DNA of 64,000 bases, taken from contig NZ_NBOC01000011.1 of NCBI RefSeq assembly GCF_002104455.1, positions 53,105-117,104 on the forward strand. The letters are read 5' to 3'. The position numbers were made by a program, and so were the translations under genes. Of this stretch, positions 53,867-62,332 are shown piece after piece (positions within the stretch are counted from its first letter, which is position 1; every line of letters begins with the position of its first letter). The notes under the pieces are model-generated. The model was not told the origin of the DNA and did not search any database. It saw nothing but the letters and a program-made list of their open reading frames with translations. Origin of the DNA: Colwellia chukchiensis. Lineage in GTDB: Bacteria; Pseudomonadota; Gammaproteobacteria; Enterobacterales; Alteromonadaceae.

Positions 53867-55054
53867 TTGTCACCGTCTTTTACCAGCAAGCTACCTAAGG
53901 TAGAAACCAGTATTTTCACTGAAATGTCAGGCTTAGCAGCACAGTATCAGGCCATTAATTTGTCACAAGGCTTTCCAGAATTTGATACCCCAGAATTTTT
54001 AAAAGCGCAAATTAATCAAGCCATAAACCAAGGTAAAAACCAGTACGCACCCGCAAACGGTTTACCTGAATTGTTAACAGAAATTGCCAATATGGTGCAT
54101 AAACAATATCAACTGTCTTTTTCTGATACTGATAAAATAACAGCCCACAGCAATGTCACTATTACCTCAGGCGCAACAGAGGCGTTGTGGGTGGCAATAC
54201 AAAGCTTAGTGCGACCCAATGATGAAGTCATTATTTTTGATCCCGCGTACGATGCTTATCAGCCTGCGATTGAACTGGCCGGCGGTAGCTGTCGCCACAT
54301 CACACTAGCAGCGCCAGAATATACCATCAACTGGGCAACGGTTGAGCAAAACATCAACGCCAACACCCGCGCCATTATTATCAACAGCCCGCATAACCCA
54401 ACAGGGTCAATATTAAGCGCTGCCGATCTTAATACTCTGCAGGCTTTGGTTAACAAGCATCAACTCTATGTGATCAGCGACGAGGTTTATGAGCACATGA
54501 CCTTTGATGGCTCACGTCATGAAAGCGTTTTACGCTACCCTGAGTTGTTTAAACGCTCTTTTGTGGTTGCTAGCTTCGGTAAAACCTTTCACTGTACAGG
54601 TTGGAAAATAGGCTATTGCGTGGCACCAACGACCTTGATGGCGGAATTTCGAAAAATTCATCAATATGTCACCTTTAGCTCTTTTACCCCAGCGCAAATT
54701 GCCATAGCAGCCATGCTAAAACAGCAACCGGCGCATATCACGGCCTTAGCAAGTTTCTATCAAGAAAAGCGAGATGTGTTAGTCGAGGCCTTGCAAAAAT
54801 CACGCTTTAAACTTTTACCATCTAAGGGGACTTACTTTTTATTGCTCGACTATAGCCAGCTATCAACATTAGATGATATCGAGTTTTGTCATTGGTTGTG
54901 CCAACACCATGGTGTTGCCGCGATCCCACTAAGTCCTTTTTATCCCATAGCAGACAGAGCCAGTTACCATAAAAACAATAAAGTTATCCGACTGTGTTTT
55001 GCCAAAAATAATGACACATTACTAAAAGCCGCAGAAATATTATGCAAACTATAA
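53867..55054 (+). CDS. Methionine aminotransferase (YbdL/KAT-type, class I PLP)
   Basis: A 395-residue PLP enzyme. It starts with TTG at 53867: AGGAG (53856-53860) lies 6 bases before it. INLSQGFPEFDTPEFLK and NQYAPANGLPELL are the substrate-side signatures of the YbdL/kynurenine-aminotransferase group. INSPHNPTGS, DEVYEHMTFDG and SFGKTFHCTGWKIGY follow, with the Schiff-base lysine K239. Relatives prefer methionine or glutamine as amino donor with 2-oxo acids such as ketomethiobutyrate. The 3' end overlaps the omega-amidase gene by 13 bases, which supports a glutamine transaminase-omega-amidase unit. Confidence 0.92.
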   Translation: MSPSFTSKLPKVETSIFTEMSGLAAQYQAINLSQGFPEFDTPEFLKAQINQAINQGKNQYAPANGLPELLTEIANMVHKQYQLSFSDTDKITAHSNVTITSGATEALWVAIQSLVRPNDEVIIFDPAYDAYQPAIELAGGSCRHITLAAPEYTINWATVEQNINANTRAIIINSPHNPTGSILSAADLNTLQALVNKHQLYVISDEVYEHMTFDGSRHESVLRYPELFKRSFVVASFGKTFHCTGWKIGYCVAPTTLMAEFRKIHQYVTFSSFTPAQIAIAAMLKQQPAHITALASFYQEKRDVLVEALQKSRFKLLPSKGTYFLLLDYSQLSTLDDIEFCHWLCQHHGVAAIPLSPFYPIADRASYHKNNKVIRLCFAKNNDTLLKAAEILCKL

Positions 55055-55869
55055 ACTCAACCTTAACTGTCGCCGCAATACAATATGATATTCGTTGGCT
55101 AGACCCCCAAGCCAATTTTGAGCAATTAACACAACTAATTTCTGAGCATTTTGCTAACCATAGCGCTGTTGACTTATTACTCTTGCCAGAAACCTTTACC
55201 ACGGGTTTTTGTATTAATCGTGACGACGTACAAGCCCCAGCCAACGGCGGTCAAGCCTTAGCTTGGCTAAAAAATATTGCCAAGCAATATAACTGCGTTG
55301 TTGCTGGCAGCGTGCTGGTTAGCCACAACCATAAAAAAGTAAACCGCTTTTATTGGGCACATGCGAATGGTCAAGTTGACTATTACGATAAACGTCACTT
55401 GTTTCGTTTAGGTAATGAGCAAGACCATGTAGAGGCTGGCACAGCACGAAAAATATTCACCATTAACGGTATAAAAATATTACCTTTGGTGTGTTATGAC
55501 TTACGTTTTCCGGTTTGGTCGAGAAACCGACAAGATTATGATCTGATGGTTAATGTCGCGAATTGGCCGGCAGCGCGCCGCCATATTTGGGATACCTTAT
55601 TAAAAGCACGGGCAATGGAGAATCAAAGTTATGTGGTTGGCGTAAATCGCGTTGGTACAGATGGCCTCAATATCGCCCACTCAGGCGGCACCAGTATTAT
55701 CGATTTTTGTGGTGAAAACCTGATCACCGCCCAAGACAACCAACAACAAATCATTCGTGCAGAGCTTGATTTTAGCAAGTTAAAACAGTTTAAAGAGAAA
55801 TTTCCGGCGTTTTTAGATGCCGATGATTTTTCGCTTGCCCACTGCGAGCAAGTTAGCCATCACACTTAA
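55042..55869 (+). CDS. yafV: Omega-amidase (YafV-like nitrilase superfamily)
   Basis: A 275-residue nitrilase-fold enzyme with the full Glu-Lys-Cys triad: E50 in LLLLPETFTTGF, K117 in YYDKRHLF, C151 in PLVCYDLRFPVW. The pattern and NRVGTDGLNIAHSGGTSIIDF agree with YafV/Nit2, which hydrolyse 2-oxoglutaramate or 2-oxosuccinamate to the 2-oxo acid and ammonia. It overlaps the aminotransferase gene, so the two are coupled: glutamine donates its amino group and this enzyme removes the resulting 2-oxoglutaramate. A decayed second copy of its last 46 codons lies at 61253-61424. Confidence 0.92.
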   Translation: MQTINSTLTVAAIQYDIRWLDPQANFEQLTQLISEHFANHSAVDLLLLPETFTTGFCINRDDVQAPANGGQALAWLKNIAKQYNCVVAGSVLVSHNHKKVNRFYWAHANGQVDYYDKRHLFRLGNEQDHVEAGTARKIFTINGIKILPLVCYDLRFPVWSRNRQDYDLMVNVANWPAARRHIWDTLLKARAMENQSYVVGVNRVGTDGLNIAHSGGTSIIDFCGENLITAQDNQQQIIRAELDFSKLKQFKEKFPAFLDADDFSLAHCEQVSHHT

Positions 55870-55941
55870 CTATTTACGCAGAGCAATTACATCTGCTCAC
55901 TATGTTCGCCTAGTCTGGGCTAACTGGGTAATTTACAACCA

Positions 55942-55969
55942 GTTGAGCTTATTGTGTGACAAGCTCAAC
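55942..55969. repeat. Stem-loop spanning a stop codon
   Basis: GTTGAGCTT (55942-55950) and AAGCTCAAC (55961-55969) form a perfect 9-bp stem around the stop codon (55949-55951) of the small lipoprotein gene, in the gap between two convergent genes. No T-run is present, so it is not a classic terminator. Confidence 0.5.
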
Positions 55970-56359
55970 CGGTAAACATAAGTCTTTTGCCAAAATAACT
56001 GCCGGTTTTGCAGCGACCACTGAACAACTAGCGGCATTTTTGCCTTCTTGTGCTGAAACTATTTGATTATATTTTGCAACTAAGGTTAGTAGCACCGGTT
56101 CATTACTCTGCTCGTTTGAATACAGTAAATACTTAGGCGGCTGACAATTCGCAGCGTTTAAGGTGATAATTTTACAGCTTGAAACATGTTGAGCAATGGG
56201 GCTACCAATTAAGTCTTGAATGCCGCGCTCAATTTCCGCTAATTGCTGAGCCGATGTTTGGTGCTGTTCACTGACTTCTGTTGTCGGTTCACAAGCAATT
56301 AAGCACAACAGCGCGGCAACACTGATCACCGCCATTACCTGTGCACGCATTGTTGTCAT
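55949..56359 (-). CDS. Small lipoprotein of unknown function
   Basis: A 136-residue protein with signal peptide and lipobox LLCLIAC (Cys23). The mature part starts with a Glu/Gln/Thr-rich linker, then a short helix (QLAEIERGIQDLIGSPIAQHV) and a compact region with four cysteines (SSCKIITLNAANCQPP, AASCSVV, KDLCLP) that could form two disulphides. No family recognised. Convergent with the omega-amidase and downstream of the subtilase terminator, so probably monocistronic. Confidence 0.7.
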   Translation of the reverse strand: MTTMRAQVMAVISVAALLCLIACEPTTEVSEQHQTSAQQLAEIERGIQDLIGSPIAQHVSSCKIITLNAANCQPPKYLLYSNEQSNEPVLLTLVAKYNQIVSAQEGKNAASCSVVAAKPAVILAKDLCLPVELVTQ

Positions 56360-56383
56360 CGAGTTTTCCTCTTTCGTTACTTG

Positions 56384-56408
56384 AAAATAAAGGGGCTAGC
56401 AAGCCCCT
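56384..56408 (-). terminator. Rho-independent terminator of the subtilase gene
   Basis: AGGGGCT (56391-56397) and AGCCCCT (56402-56408) pair over loop AGCA. On the minus strand the stem is followed by TTTATTTTC. It lies 34 bases past the subtilase stop codon and before the small lipoprotein gene. Confidence 0.75.
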
Positions 56409-56441
56409 TGATTAATTTACTGTCAATAACGCTAACTTCGC

Positions 56442-59400
56442 TTATTTAACTGCGCTACGACGACGAAATGCCAGTGGTAATGCCAGCAATATCAGTAAAC
56501 CACCAAAGCTACCGCTAGATGATTTTTTGCTCACCGTCACAGTTGTGTTTGCGGTACTCGTTTCGTAACCATCAGATACGCTGACACTAAAGGTTAAACG
56601 GGTATCATCACCTAACTTGGGCGCAACAAAGCTAGCTGAGGCAGATGTAGCCCCTGTTAATGCGACACTTGGTCCTGCCGTTTGGCTCCAGCTATAGGTT
56701 AAACTATCACCATCGACATCAGAACTGCCGGCAGCACTTAGCGTCACTTTAGTGCCGGCTTTCGCCGCTGTTGGCGTAGCAGCAGCTTGGGCAACAGGCG
56801 CGGTATTATCACGTGCAACATTAAGGGTTACTGTCGCTGTGTTGGTTTTATTACCGTCGGCATCGCCAATATGATAAGTAAAGCTATCAGCACCGACATA
56901 GCCTTCATCTGCGGTATAAACATAGCTAAACGGAATCGCTTCAGCATCTGTTTCATCACTTGCTGTGGTCATTGCCGGTGTTAATACCCCATGCTCTGGC
57001 GCAGTAACGACCGTGATGGCAACATTTTCATTTGGCTTGATATCAAATGGCTGAATCGCATTATAGGTTTTATCGCCCGAGCTTAAACTCACGCTCGATA
57101 ATAAATTTTCTGCGCCAGTGTTAAATTTGTTTGATAAATCAATAACAACAGGGGTTTGCTCTACCGTTGCAGCAACCACATCATTAGCAACACCAAACGC
57201 CGCGGCTAGCTTGTAATTAATCACCACCGCGCCTTTTTCACCTACTGATAAACGCGCTCGTAACGCCTCGCCCGCTACAGGTGCGGTACCTGTGCCGCTG
57301 AAGTAGCGAGACGCGCCAATCGTACCGGTCGGGTCTTCGATACCCACAGCAGCATTGCTTGGTAATTCAGGGACATCAATATAGTTAAAGTACACTTCAT
57401 CTGTGCCTAATTTAATCCAAATAGCAAAGGTAAAGCGATCACCCGTCGACGTTTGGTACTCAGCAATATCCTGCCATTCGATAACAAACCAATCATTGAA
57501 AAAGTCATTAACAACATTGTAATTCATTTGACCACCGGCAGCGCCACCAACAACAAAGTCAGACCATAACGGCGCTATCACTGCATTAGGTGTATCAACA
57601 GAAGGTAAGTTTTGTGTTTGCCAGCCACCTAAGACGAATTGTTGTCCCGCGGTAATAAAGCCATTGGGTGAAATAGTAATGACATCTACCTGCTTGCCAT
57701 TCCAAATAAAGCCGCCCATTTCACCAATAGGGAAGTCAACTGACACTTCATCACAACCGGCCTCACAAGGTATTTGGAAACTGTCCATACCTAAGTCAGA
57801 AAGTTGAAAGCCTGGGTATAGGAAACTTGTCGCTGGCTCGATAGATTTAACATCTGGCTCATTAGTCAATGGCCCTGTCCAGGTCATAACACGCTTATTA
57901 GGCGAGACACTAAAACCATTTTGGGCAACAAGACCAACAGGCGACATTTCAATAGCAATTGAGTCGACATCTAACTCTGTGCCTTCAGGTATTTTCACCG
58001 ATAAAGTAGAAAAATCGTCATTGCCGCTATAGCCCGCGCGTGCGCTCATACTAACTTTTTCACCGGCAGTTACTTCTCCAGCGACCAACATAGTAGACAC
58101 TAAGCTGCTATCGTCAGAGAGTTGTGGATGCACCGCAATCGGCAAGTGTGCTGCGGGGTATTGTCCTGATGCGTCTGTCCATACCACTTGCCCAAACTGC
58201 CAGCTGTTATCAGCAAATGCGCTATTAACCGTTAAGGTAAAGGTTGCCGTTCCTGCTTCAGCAATGCTCAGCTCAGTCGTTGACAGACTGCCTGTGATTT
58301 GGTCGTTAACAAACTCAACATGTGCTTGCCAATCACCTGCCGTGGGCATTAAGTTCGTCACGGTACGTTCAAAGCTACAGGTAGCAACACAACCGGTAGC
58401 AACAAATGACGCCTTATCAAAGCTTAACGCCGTTTTGCTTGCCGCTGCAACATCAAGACGACCGGCACCACGGTCAAAAGGCGTCGCCGCTGTGGTTAAA
58501 TCTTGCATTTTTACCGCTGGATTGCTTGAGGTCATTAAAATAGATTTAATTTGAAAAGCATTTAATTCTGGACGTAATTGACGCAATAACGCCGCAGCAC
58601 CGGCCACATGTGGGCTTGCCATTGAGGTACCTGAGCTGACATCATATTGCGTTTCATCATCCCCTGGGGCAAACGCCGATAAAATATCTGAGCCAGGCGC
58701 AGCAAGATCGGGTTTTAAGAAACTGCTATCACCGTTTGGACCGCGTGAGCTAAAGTCAGACATCGCATCAACGGCGGCAGCGTCATTTAACATTTGGCTT
58801 TTCGTGATGGTGGCTCCACTGCCTTCTTGCCATGCGGCTAAAATCGCTTCACCGCTTTCTTGTGAGATGGAAACACTCGGTAACCTAATACCCTCCATCG
58901 ACATACGAATCACACCAGGGGCATTATTATAAACAATCATGCCAACCGCTCCAGCGGCTTGTGCATTGGTTGCTTTGTCAGTAAAACCACAAATGCCACG
59001 CGAGATTAACACAATATTATTTTTTAACGAATCAACTGGGAAAGCTTCACAACCAAGCGCATTAGCGGGATCTACATTTATCGCAGGCGTTAATAACGCG
59101 CTAATATCGCTAGTGATTTCAAAATCACCATCCCCTGGCGTGGCATTAATATCTTCAACACCGGCAGCATTCACTAAATGCGCAAAGCTACGACCAGTTT
59201 GGGTACTCGCTACTGTAATACCGGCTTCAATACACGCTGGGCAACCAACCGTTTCAGCGCTAGGGCCATCGTTGCCTGCTGCAGTTACCATCACCACGCC
59301 GGCCGCTTCAGCCGCGGTAAATATTGGCTGATAAACGCTGTCGTTTGGATGTCCACCTGCGCCGCCGCCCCAAGAGTTATTGATCACGTCAGCACCATCG

Positions 59401-60401
59401 GCAACCGCATCTTCTAATGCTGACACTAACATAACGTTAGAGCCACCGCCGCCACCAAATGGATCTAAAAATAAGGCTTTATACGCCATAATGGATGCCC
59501 CGGGTGCAACGCCAGAAAAATTGACATCAACGCCGGCAAACCTTGTGCTTACCGCATTACCCGCCGCTGTACCCGCTACATGTGTACCATGACCTAGCAC
59601 ATCAAGAGGGCTGATACTTTCATCCTCGTGGGTGGGGAATGTTGGTGTGTAATAGCGTGCTAACACGAGTTTATCATTACAAAACGTTGGGTCGATTGTT
59701 GTACAGTAATCATCGGTTGGTAAGCCCGCTGGACGTTGGTGTTCATTGCTGGCAAACATCGGGTGCTCTGCACGGATACCACTATCGATAACAGCAATTT
59801 TAATACCTTCGCCAGCACGATCACGTTGACCAAGCGCTTGCCAAACGGCAGGAGCATTAATTAAATCAAGCGAGGCATCAAGGTGCGCTTTATACATTTC
59901 ATGTTCAAATACTTTTTTTACACCGGGAATGTTCTGTAATTTCGCTTTTAGATCCACTTTACCCGGCACACTGACAATTAAGCCATTGAGCGTAACGCTT
60001 AAATTGCGCTGTACTTGTAATGAGGGAAACTTCGATTGTAGCGTTGCCGCCATTTCATTTTGACGTGCTTGCAAATATTGGCGATAGGCAACCGCCGCAA
60101 CCGACTGGGTATCTAATTTCTCTTTATTGCTTGCTGATTTAATGGTTGGTGCTAAGCCTCGCACCCCACCGCTATATGTTGCTAGCGAGGCATCTTCTAA
60201 CTGAATAATATAATAAGTTGGAAATTGCTTTGTCACTGAAGGCGCTGATTTATCGACGCCTGAATAGTGCGTCATTAGGCTTGGGCCCACTTTAAATGGC
60301 ACAGCGGTTAACTCGTTGGCGACAGCGCCATAAGAGCACGTTGACGTAACAAAAGCCGCTAACGCAGTAAGTGTTGGCCATGCTTTGAATGTAGATTGCA
60401 T
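56442..60401 (-). CDS. Large S8 subtilisin-like protease with GlyGly-CTERM tail
   Basis: A 1319-residue secreted protease. Order: signal peptide; inhibitor I9-type propeptide (about 45-165); S8 catalytic domain with D206 (AVIDSGIRAEHP), H271 (LGHGTHVAGTAAG), Asn in NNSWGGGAGG and S593 (GTSMASPHVAGAAALL); a PA domain inserted at about 440-540; an Fn3-like block; a beta-sandwich with paired cysteines (IPCEAGCDEV); a cadherin-like repeat; a PKD/REJ-like domain (SSDVDGDSLTYSWSQTAGP); and a C-terminal tail SSSGSFGGLLILLALPLAFRRRS. The tail has the Ser/Gly, hydrophobic, arginine order of GlyGly-CTERM proteins, substrates of rhombosortase in cells with type II secretion. A nutrient-scavenging role is likely. 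Divergent from the Lrp gene. Confidence 0.92.
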   Translation of the reverse strand: MQSTFKAWPTLTALAAFVTSTCSYGAVANELTAVPFKVGPSLMTHYSGVDKSAPSVTKQFPTYYIIQLEDASLATYSGGVRGLAPTIKSASNKEKLDTQSVAAVAYRQYLQARQNEMAATLQSKFPSLQVQRNLSVTLNGLIVSVPGKVDLKAKLQNIPGVKKVFEHEMYKAHLDASLDLINAPAVWQALGQRDRAGEGIKIAVIDSGIRAEHPMFASNEHQRPAGLPTDDYCTTIDPTFCNDKLVLARYYTPTFPTHEDESISPLDVLGHGTHVAGTAAGNAVSTRFAGVDVNFSGVAPGASIMAYKALFLDPFGGGGGSNVMLVSALEDAVADGADVINNSWGGGAGGHPNDSVYQPIFTAAEAAGVVMVTAAGNDGPSAETVGCPACIEAGITVASTQTGRSFAHLVNAAGVEDINATPGDGDFEITSDISALLTPAINVDPANALGCEAFPVDSLKNNIVLISRGICGFTDKATNAQAAGAVGMIVYNNAPGVIRMSMEGIRLPSVSISQESGEAILAAWQEGSGATITKSQMLNDAAAVDAMSDFSSRGPNGDSSFLKPDLAAPGSDILSAFAPGDDETQYDVSSGTSMASPHVAGAAALLRQLRPELNAFQIKSILMTSSNPAVKMQDLTTAATPFDRGAGRLDVAAASKTALSFDKASFVATGCVATCSFERTVTNLMPTAGDWQAHVEFVNDQITGSLSTTELSIAEAGTATFTLTVNSAFADNSWQFGQVVWTDASGQYPAAHLPIAVHPQLSDDSSLVSTMLVAGEVTAGEKVSMSARAGYSGNDDFSTLSVKIPEGTELDVDSIAIEMSPVGLVAQNGFSVSPNKRVMTWTGPLTNEPDVKSIEPATSFLYPGFQLSDLGMDSFQIPCEAGCDEVSVDFPIGEMGGFIWNGKQVDVITISPNGFITAGQQFVLGGWQTQNLPSVDTPNAVIAPLWSDFVVGGAAGGQMNYNVVNDFFNDWFVIEWQDIAEYQTSTGDRFTFAIWIKLGTDEVYFNYIDVPELPSNAAVGIEDPTGTIGASRYFSGTGTAPVAGEALRARLSVGEKGAVVINYKLAAAFGVANDVVAATVEQTPVVIDLSNKFNTGAENLLSSVSLSSGDKTYNAIQPFDIKPNENVAITVVTAPEHGVLTPAMTTASDETDAEAIPFSYVYTADEGYVGADSFTYHIGDADGNKTNTATVTLNVARDNTAPVAQAAATPTAAKAGTKVTLSAAGSSDVDGDSLTYSWSQTAGPSVALTGATSASASFVAPKLGDDTRLTFSVSVSDGYETSTANTTVTVSKKSSSGSFGGLLILLALPLAFRRRSAVK

Positions 60402-60621
60402 AATGTTAAAAAACCTCTTTTATTTTATTATTTATAATCAAGCTGCTGGTATTGAAGTGATTATGTATTAGCGCTATTGCCGACTAAGGCTTGCAACACC
60501 CCCACCTAAATAGCGATGAAATATTATTGCAACATACAAGGTGATTATCTTTCCGATTTGTAATGATATGTGCGAAAATAAGAATAATTTATGCAATTAA
60601 TTTAAAATTAACGAGTAATTT

Positions 60622-61080
60622 ATGCTGAGCAAGATTGATAGATTGATATTGAATGAGTTACAACAAGACGCTAGTCAAAGCTCTGCCGAGCTCGCGGCTA
60701 AGATTGGATCATCGCAAACCGTGTGTTGGCGACGCATGCAAAAATTGGAAAGTGATGGCTATATTAAGAAACGTGTCGCTTTGCTTGCTCCAGAAAAACT
60801 AGGCTTAGGGACAATCGTATTCGCTCACATAAAGCTGAACGCTCATGGTCGAGCAAATTTAGATCTCTTTAGCAAAGAAATTCAAAATATTAATCGTGTA
60901 GTTGAATGTTACTGCCTCATGGGCGAGCAAGACTTTTACGCTAAAGTCTTAGTTAAAGATGTATATGATTATGAACGCCTATTTTTCGATAAATTGTCCA
61001 AAATACCAGGTGTGGCAGAAGTGAAAAGTACGATGGCGCTTTCGCACATTAAAAATACAACTGAAATCCCCATAGAGTGA
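60622..61080 (+). CDS. Lrp/AsnC family transcriptional regulator
   Basis: A 152-residue regulator. The N-terminal helix-turn-helix is KIDRLILNELQQDASQSSAELAAKIGSSQTVCWRRMQKLESDGYIKK (about 4-50). The RAM/AsnC ligand-binding domain spans 65-145 (VECYCLMGEQDFYAKVLVKDVYDYERLFFDKLSKIPGVAEVKSTMALSHIK). The length is standard. It is divergent from the subtilase gene across 220 bp and may control it, as Lrp proteins often link amino-acid status to protease genes. Ligand unknown. Confidence 0.92.
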   Translation: MLSKIDRLILNELQQDASQSSAELAAKIGSSQTVCWRRMQKLESDGYIKKRVALLAPEKLGLGTIVFAHIKLNAHGRANLDLFSKEIQNINRVVECYCLMGEQDFYAKVLVKDVYDYERLFFDKLSKIPGVAEVKSTMALSHIKNTTEIPIE

Positions 61081-61205
61081 GTTATTTATTAGAGTCTGCG
61101 CTTTCGAGATTACTTTTACAGCGACTTGTTTGCTCTTTAGGCAAGACAGAGCAGGTGACATGTAGCTAGCTAAACGAACAGGTGGTTACGCGGTATATAT
61201 CATCG

Positions 61206-61245
61206 GGGTCAGAGTTAATGATTTAGGTATCAATTACTCTGACCC
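61206..61245. repeat. Palindromic repeat (REP/RAYT-like) beside a gene fragment
   Basis: GGGTCAGAGTTAAT (61206-61219) faces ATTACTCTGACCC (61233-61245): a 13-bp stem with one bulged base and a 13-base loop. GGGTCAGAGT ends of this kind are, from memory, common around REP-associated tyrosine transposase elements. No transposase gene is present. It directly precedes the omega-amidase fragment. Confidence 0.55.
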
Positions 61246-61252
61246 ATTGATT

Positions 61253-61424
61253 TATTATCGATTTTTGTGGTGAAAACCTGATCACAGCCAAAGACAACCA
61301 ACAACAAATCATTCGTGCAGGGCTTGATTTTAGCCCGTTAAAACAGTTTAAAGAGCACTTTCCGGCGTTTTTATATGCCAATAATTTTTTGCTAAAGCTA
61401 CCAAAGGAGCAGCACGCATTGTAA
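61253..61424 (+). pseudogene. Duplicated 3' fragment of the omega-amidase gene
   Basis: 61253-61391 matches 55695-55833 at about 128 of 139 positions by hand alignment. It reads in the same frame IIDFCGENLITAKDNQQQIIRAGLDF, then diverges to a different tail ending KEQHAL and stops at 61422-61424. Nearly all differences change the amino acid (for example K to P, K to H, DD to NN), as expected without selection. The first 220 codons, including the catalytic triad, are missing. It is a remnant of duplication, recombination or transfer. The rest of 61081-61509 holds no gene. Confidence 0.85.
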
Positions 61425-61509
61425 ACTGCTTAGCAACACCACAGGTGCTAAACGGCCCATAGCGTTAATATCAAATATATTTTTTTTAAGTGTATAAAAA
61501 GGATCTAAA

Positions 61510-62124
61510 GTGCTCAGAATTTCAATACTTTTGCTTGGCCTATTAATGTCATGGCAACTACTTGCTAGCAACACCAAAGGCCAATATATTCAGCCAAATA
61601 ACATGTCCCCCAAAGTGCGCGTAGAAACCACCATGGGCAACTTTATTATCGAGCTTGACCGCTACCGCGCAAAAATTACCGTTGATAACTTTCTCGGCTA
61701 TGTTACCCGCGGTCAATACGATAAAACCTTAGTCCACCGTGTTGAAGAAGGTTATTTAATTCAAGCGGGCGGCTTTATGGATAACTACACGGAAATTGAG
61801 CCTGATCTGCCTATTTTTAATGAGTCTGGCAATGGTCTAAAAAACCGCGAAGGCACTATTGCCATGGCAAAACAATTAACCGAAGCCCACTCGGCCACCA
61901 GCCAATTTTTTATTAATTTAAATGACAATAGCAATTTAAACCCGGGTAGCTCGTGGGGCTATGCGGTGTTTGGTGAAGTTATTGAAGGCTACGATGTGCT
62001 TGAAGCTATCGCGCAAGTAGAAGTAGGTTATAGTGAGCAGCTAGGTTACAGCACAGTACCGAAAAAAATGATCACTATTATTCGCGTAGTGATCCTTGAT
62101 GAAGAGCCCGACAGCGAGTACTAA
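61510..62124 (+). CDS. Exported cyclophilin-type peptidyl-prolyl isomerase
   Basis: A 204-residue protein starting with GTG at 61510; AAGG lies 7 bases upstream. Signal peptide 1-19 (LLLGLLMSWQLLAS). The cyclophilin domain covers the rest: VRVETTMGNFIIELDRYRAKITVDNFLGYV, HRVEEGYLIQAGGF (catalytic Arg plus Gln-Gly), SATSQFFINLNDNSNLN (Q-F-F-I) and YAVFGEVIEGYDVLEAI. It resembles PpiA-type bacterial cyclophilins acting on periplasmic proteins. Trp of the cyclosporin site is absent (SSWGYAVFGEV is elsewhere), as usual for bacteria. Confidence 0.92.
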   Translation: MLRISILLLGLLMSWQLLASNTKGQYIQPNNMSPKVRVETTMGNFIIELDRYRAKITVDNFLGYVTRGQYDKTLVHRVEEGYLIQAGGFMDNYTEIEPDLPIFNESGNGLKNREGTIAMAKQLTEAHSATSQFFINLNDNSNLNPGSSWGYAVFGEVIEGYDVLEAIAQVEVGYSEQLGYSTVPKKMITIIRVVILDEEPDSEY

Positions 62125-62332
62125 GCTAGCGCCATGTGTGATGACAACGCACTAACCGCCTAATGTGAAAGCGTGCTGCCGCGCATCAGCTGCCAGCCGC
62201 TACTCATAAAAACCAGTTTGCGTTAAGCATTAATGATTGCCGTAAATGCTTAACGCCTGTTGAAGCTGTGTAATTGTGAAGCTGTATATAAACACTGGGC
62301 AACACACAATAGATATAGATTAATACCAGCGC

